This document shows, in pieces, positions 59,505-64,000 of a stretch of DNA of 64,000 nucleotides. The translations under genes were made by a program, and so were the position numbers. Location of the stretch: contig CM076959.1 in assembly GCA_039566865.1 (NCBI GenBank), forward strand, positions 14,057,501 through 14,121,500, in the 5' to 3' direction. The number at the start of each line of letters is the position of its first letter. Position 1 is the stretch's first letter. Under the pieces are notes generated by a model. That model searched no databases. It saw nothing but the letters and a program-made list of their open reading frames with translations, and had not been told where the DNA came from. This DNA is from Aurelia coerulea. Its lineage: Eukaryota; Cnidaria; Scyphozoa; Semaeostomeae; Ulmaridae.

Positions 59505-60964
59505 CACAGGAAGCCCAATCGCGTAATATGGCGGCCTAAGCTAATACTAGTAAATGAAAATAAAATTCATACCGTAAATGGCTGATTGTTATCTCGGTTA
59601 TCTCTGTCTCGATTGTGTCTTTCTTCTTGTGCTCTTGCACCCCGAAATGATTGAAGCATTCTGCCACCATGGTAACAGAATTGATGTTGTTGCTGTTGTA
59701 TTGAAATAACGACGTAACATTATAGGTTGAAGCATGGGTAGTTAGACACTGCTGGTGTGCTTCTATGGAGAAGAGCTGGATAATATGTATCTGCGGGGGA
59801 CATTTTTTATAGTACTGCGGAGGAGATATCTGCGGGGGAAATTTTTTATAGTACTGCGGAGGAGATATCTGCGGGGGAAATTTTTATAGTACTGCGGAGG
59901 AGATCGTTTAATTAATATTTTCGTCCTTTCGATATCTCCTCCGCAGTACTACAAACTATTTCCCCCGCAGATACATATCATCCAGCGCTCCTCCATAGAA
60001 GCACACCAGCAGTGTCTAACTACCCATGGTTGAAGTGTGTATACATATAAGAAAGAACAAGGACTGAAGCTTTCTTACTTACATAAATCTAACAACAGTT
60101 TTATCCTCGCTCAGTCTCGGTGAATTTTGCATCAAACGCCCAGTTCTTTGCATGAAAATGTTCCCCAGCTTTTAAACTTCGTTCTCAATGCATTTGTCTT
60201 CACTTTCCTCCCCGAAATGATTTAAAACAAACGCGAAACAAAACTGATCACTTTGACAGTTTGAAATCTGCTCAAGCTCCGTCCACCATCGTGGCCAGGA
60301 TAAAGAGTGCCGACGTTCGAAATTCGAACAAAACTCGTAGCAAATCAAGGTTTTATCCCCCGGATGTTTGTAAGTAAGGATTATTGGCAGCAAATATGTT
60401 CGGTGGAGATCCGGGGGTTAGCGTCGTAATTTTCGTCGAGAATCTGACGAATTTCGAATGTCGGCACCTTTTATCCTGGCCACGATGGTGGACGGAGCTT
60501 GAGCATATTTCAAACTGTCAAAGTGATCAGTTTTGTTTCGCGTTTGTTTTAAATCATTTCGGGGAGGAAAGTGAAGACAAATGCATTGAGTACGAAGTTT
60601 AAAAGCTGGGGAACATTTTCATGCAAAGAACTGGGCGTTTGATGCAAAATTCACCGAGATTGAGCGAGGATAAAACTGTTGTTAGATTTATGTAAGTAAG
60701 AAAGCTTCAGTCCTTGTTCTTTCTTATATGTACACACTTCAACCTATAATGTTGCGTCGTTATTTCAATACAACAGCAACAACATCAATTCTGTTACCAT
60801 GGTGGCAGAATGCTTCAATCATTTCGGGGTACAAGAGCACAAGAAGAAAGACACAATCGAGACAGAGATAACCGAGATAACAATCAGCCATTTACGGTAT
60901 GAATTTTATTTTCTTTTACTAGTATTAGCTTAGGCCGCCATAATACGCGATTGGGCTTCCTGTG
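59505..60964. mobile_element. 1.46-kb palindrome with 7-bp target duplication
   Basis: Mirror arms of about 570 bp meet near 60390. Ends CACAGGAAGCCCAATCGCG and the complement are flanked by CATTAAC on both sides (59498-59504, 60965-60971). The paired 73-residue frames (60172-60393 minus, 60384-60602 plus; WPRWWTELEQISNCQSDQF) are the same arm read twice. Apart from the nested element at 59733-60028 in the left arm, the arms match with few substitutions. Confidence 0.85.
59733..60028. mobile_element. 296-bp foldback nested in the palindrome's left arm
   Basis: Ends CATGGGTAGTTAGACACTG and the complement; GTTGAAG is duplicated outside both ends (59726-59732, 60029-60035). The uninterrupted right arm of the host palindrome shows the empty site. 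Inside, TATCTGCGGGGGAAATTTTT then ATAGTACTGCGGAGGAGA recurs three times in the left arm and once inverted in the right. Confidence 0.9.
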
Positions 60965-61538
60965 CATTAACCTACGTTTATTCATTGTTCCATGAGGGCT
61001 GTGAAGGGCATATGCATACATATATCTGCCTAGAAATCTTGTTTTCAAGAAATCTTTTCTCTTAAAGGCAAACTGTCCCCTCGATAATCTGCTTCATCCA
61101 AAGAAAGCAAAGTCATTCATGCATAATATTCATGGCCATGAAAATTACACAAAATGATCCTGCCTTCGTTGAATAAAGGAAATTCGCGTAAATTTGTGGA
61201 ATATTCAATATTAAATCCTGCAGAAGCAATTTTGCTCTCATAGAAATGTTGTATCATACTGATTACTGGGGGGAATTATACACCCGTTGGCTTTTACCAA
61301 AATATTTGATTGGGATTGTAAAGTTTACTACCAGAGATACGAGTTCACAAGGTCAGAATTTGGGGGGGTACACCTGAAGCCAGAGGTTCTTAAAGAGAGC
61401 CTGGCCATATTTGACATCACGGGCATTTTACACAAGAATTTTCTTTTTTTGACCATTAGTTTTTGACTTTTGAAAGGACTCAGACCTTGAATTGCTTCAA
61501 TTGTTCAAGAAGTGACTTTTCTTTTGAGGAATCGGTCC

Positions 61539-61988
61539 CAGGGGGGGGGGGGGTACTCAGGTATATTTAGGATAGGGGTGCTCACGCTGGGGTACAACGC
61601 ATCAACCCAAAAAAATAATTTCTAGCATGAAAATAGACCCAAAAAAATGATTTTTCCGACGTTTCATACCCAAAAGTTATGAAGTCAGTATCTTAAATCT
61701 GCATAAAAGTGCCCTAACTGATTAGATTTCTCATAATGTGTTTGGATATTTATGTTTTTTTATTTAGTACTGTTACTTGACTCTAATTTTGTTTATAAAT
61801 TTTATCTTCCCAATTTTTTTACTTTTTCTCATATTTGAGACCCAAAAAAGTAAGCCAGAATTTCTTGAACCCAAAAAAATAACTGTACAAATCATTGACC
61901 CAAAAGAATAATCCTTGCCTGAATTTTAGACCCAAAAAAGTAACCTGAGCATCCCTATCCTGAATATACCAGAGTACCCCCCCCCCTG
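61539..61988. mobile_element. 450-bp MITE with poly-G/poly-C ends
   Basis: CAGGGGGGGGGGGGGTACTC on the left and GAGTACCCCCC...CTG on the right, with TATATT(T/C)AGGATAGGG and its complement inside. GGAATCGGTCC is repeated outside both ends (61528-61538, 61990-62000). The interior repeats ACCCAAAAAA(G/A)TAA about seven times. Frames here are repeat-derived. Confidence 0.8.
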
Positions 61989-62770
61989 GGGAATCGGTCC
62001 TTGCAATGCATTCCATCTCAAGTGTTATTTGTATCAAAGCATGCGCACATATTTTGGAGATGTGGTACGACTTTATCATTTTTGTCACATGTTTATTATA
62101 TTCGTTTAATAACGACCATGTCCATGCATCGTTTGTTCTTTCCAAAAGCAAAAAAACTGGAAATTAAAATTAGCAGGTGCTTTGGAAAATGTCCATGATG
62201 CAAATCATGGCTAGGCCCTCCTTCAAAACCTCTGGTTTTGGGTGCACTGCAAATTTTGACTTTGCAAACGTGTATCTCTGCTGTTTGGTGGACGATTTTC
62301 AAATTCAAGATATGTGCATCTAAGTTAAAGATTGATAAATTCAGCTATGAACTTGGAGAGCAATGATATCTTATCATTTGGTTCCTATTTCCAGTCAAAA
62401 TGGGGGTATTTTTTATAGACACTCGGTATAAAAATGAATATAAAAATATCGCTCGATCCAGGTTTTTTTTAGAATAGCTACATTTATCATGAACATTTTT
62501 CGACAGCGATAAAAAACAAACACACGTGAGATTTCACAACATAAATTACGCTGTTGTTCTGAGCATTGTTTTTTTGCTGTATGTAACATAAAAATAACAT
62601 CTTCTAATTACACTTCTGTCTGAATTCTATAATTCTAAGCACATGAATCACTTCAAACGAACGTCCTCTAGCGCTATTGCGAAGTGATTACACAATCGAG
62701 GAAAGCGTCACTTTTTCGGGTATTTACAAAATAAACAAAATCATGACCTGATCAGGATTTATTCCCCAGA

Positions 62771-62872
62771 TCAGGGTTTATTTCCCATCTTAATTTGCTG
62801 TAATCGTCTCTTCAGATCGTCTAAGTTCACTTCTTTCTTTTCCTTCTTCTCCAAGGTTTGCGTGATATCAGG
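62771..62872 (-). CDS. 3'-terminal exon of an unidentified minus gene
   Basis: The acceptor TGCTGTTGTATTTTTCAG on minus ends at 62873. Then 33 residues run to TGA: PDITQTLEKKEKKEVNL, DDLKRRLQQIKMGNKP. AATAAA lies about ten bases after the stop, supporting a transcript end. The last helix (DDLKRRLQQIK) is a charged amphipathic coiled coil; it resembles, but does not fully match, MIT-interacting motifs of ESCRT-III proteins. Upstream exons are not identifiable in the remaining kilobase, which is partly an exon-carrying repeat. Family unknown. Confidence 0.6.
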   Translation of the reverse strand, partial: PDITQTLEKKEKKEVNLDDLKRRLQQIKMGNKP

Positions 62873-63039
62873 CTGAAAAATACAACAGCAACACAACAGT
62901 GAATTCCAATTGGCGAGGTGAGTCAGAAAGAACGCCCACCGTCGAGAAGGCTACTGCTCCCTAAATAAACAAGCAATGATATTTTACAATATTTGATTAA
63001 ATAGCCAACATGTTCAATCATTTTTAGAACTTTTTCTGA

Positions 63040-63530
63040 CTGAAATTGGTCAGTCCGTTCAGGTTTTACAAGGGGTTTTCTTGAAAAAGTCCCTTCGAGA
63101 AACCGTAAAAAGTGCTAAAATCACGAGCAAATCTCCCTGATATTTTCACCTTACAGCAATGACTCCTGCACGCTTTGGCAAGTGCTGTCCTCTTGAGAGG
63201 ATGAACAATTCTTCTCCTTGGTATGAATTCAGGGGGATTCCATTCTCCCAATAGGACAAAATACATGAATACATGCAAGTGTCATAATTTTTAGGAAGGA
63301 AAACCAAGGAAATTTTGCTTGTCATTTCCATTGGTTTTTGCAGGTCTTTGGAAGGGGCTCTCTACATAAAATCTCCCATATCCATTGGAACGAATGACCG
63401 ATTGAAGCCAGGTAAATTACTGAATCTGATTGAACATATTGGCAATAAAACAAGACAGTTCTAAATATCATTGCTTTGATACTCAGACAGCACCATTATT
63501 CAAACGCAAGGCTTTTTTTAATCACCAGGT
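63040..63530 (+). pseudogene. Exon-carrying dispersed repeat, copy 3
   Basis: Homologous to 10880-11330 and 28265-28760. The VFGRG exon at about 63345 keeps the GTTTTTGCAG acceptor and GTAAAT donor but contains an in-frame TGA (HWNE then stop), and the preceding donor is GCAAGT instead of GTGAGT. Non-functional as an exon of that frame. Confidence 0.55.
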
Positions 63531-63799
63531 AGGAAGAACAAAGTATATCCAGGTGCTACGATTTTCGAACGTCTAAACATTTCTTGGTGCACAACCGGTT
63601 ATAACCACCGGTTATAACAGAATAACAAGACAGTTTCCAAAATTAAAAACAAAATAATTAATCGAAACGTATTGCCAAAGTAAACATAGGGCTCAAATCT
63701 TCAAAAGGGTCGGTGGTAAATTCCGTTACAGTTTTCTGTGAACAAATGGATTGGAAGGAACTTAGGGTGTTTTGCAATAAACCCCTTGGAAATTATTGA

Positions 63800-64000
63800 T
63801 ATCTTGATTAGTTTCAAAATGGCAGCATTTATTAAATTTGAGGCTATGACGTCATCAAATGTCTAAATCCTAAATCAGAAAAGCTACAGATTTCTGCTTG
63901 CCACCATATTGTAGACCTTCATAAACTATGGTTTGCTTGAAGGTTATATCATTTTTCCTCTATCGGTTTAGGATTTACGGTGATTTAAATCTTTTCAAAA
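63800..64000. repeat. Diverged repeat shared with 32560-32730
   Basis: GTCTAAATC..AAA, AAAAGCTA(T/C)AGA(C/T)TT, GCT(C/T)GC..CCAT and TTGTAGA(T/C)CTTCA recur in the same order at both places. The right end is cut by the window edge. No coding content. Confidence 0.5.

Noticed and set aside
60172..60602. Paired 73-residue frames resembling a gene pair
   Set aside because: They are the two arms of one palindrome read outward; the frame shows no family and ends arbitrarily.

Overview
This is animal nuclear DNA: AT-rich, with GT-AG spliced exons, large introns and very many short DNA-transposon relics. Several repeats (GGGCCTGATTACATGGA-type and TAGCCTGCGTGCAGAC-type termini, Penelope-like and LINE fragments) resemble what I recall from marine invertebrates, and a cnidarian such as an anemone or coral is my best guess. 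The sequence alone does not prove the phylum. Most open frames are shadows or repeat-derived. There is no prokaryotic gene organisation, rRNA or CRISPR.

The clearest genes are two. (1) A single-exon 674-residue acidic/lysine-rich coiled-coil protein on the minus strand (5181-7205). It carries a YADDFD motif and repeated W-x-x-K-x-K-E helices, like CCDC181/MAP9-type ciliary or microtubule proteins. (2) A three-exon Rieske [2Fe-2S] protein of the RFESD type on the minus strand (58705-58939, 56457-56636, 54051-54280), whose phases join into a 214-residue protein with both metal-binding boxes. Weaker candidates are a three-exon small plus-strand gene (7563-7580, 11135-11208, 14649-14787) divergent from the coiled-coil gene, a two-exon minus gene (43080-43211, 41707-41790), and a 3'-terminal minus exon at 62771-62872 whose gene runs off the right edge.

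The rest is repeats. 0-5 kb: a TTAA palindromic MITE, a foldback inside 95-bp direct repeats, and a CAAGGCT MITE. 7.7-16.5 kb: a foldback with 9-bp duplication, three more CAAGGCT MITEs, a PIF/Harbinger-type MITE, a decayed tandem array and a hairpin MITE. 16.5-24 kb: very AT-rich with few features. 24-38 kb: 598-bp foldbacks and four spaced copies of a splice-site-flanked module on the minus strand. 39.7-47 kb: an inverted repeat of ~290 bp, one copy split by a ~3.45-kb insertion that holds a nearly perfect palindrome with ~1-kb arms centred on a hAT-like element. 47-52 kb: terminal-inverted-repeat elements and a LINE fragment. 53-58 kb: RFESD with a Penelope-like fragment in its intron, itself split by a MITE. 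59-62 kb: a 1.46-kb palindrome containing another foldback, and a C-tract-ended MITE.

Two themes recur. Many foldbacks can be delimited exactly because target duplications are visible (2, 3, 4, 7, 9, 10-12 bp). Many unrelated MITEs have arms made of one short word repeated many times. No operon-like or defence system was found; the interesting biology is foldback transposons, palindromes and exon-carrying repeats.
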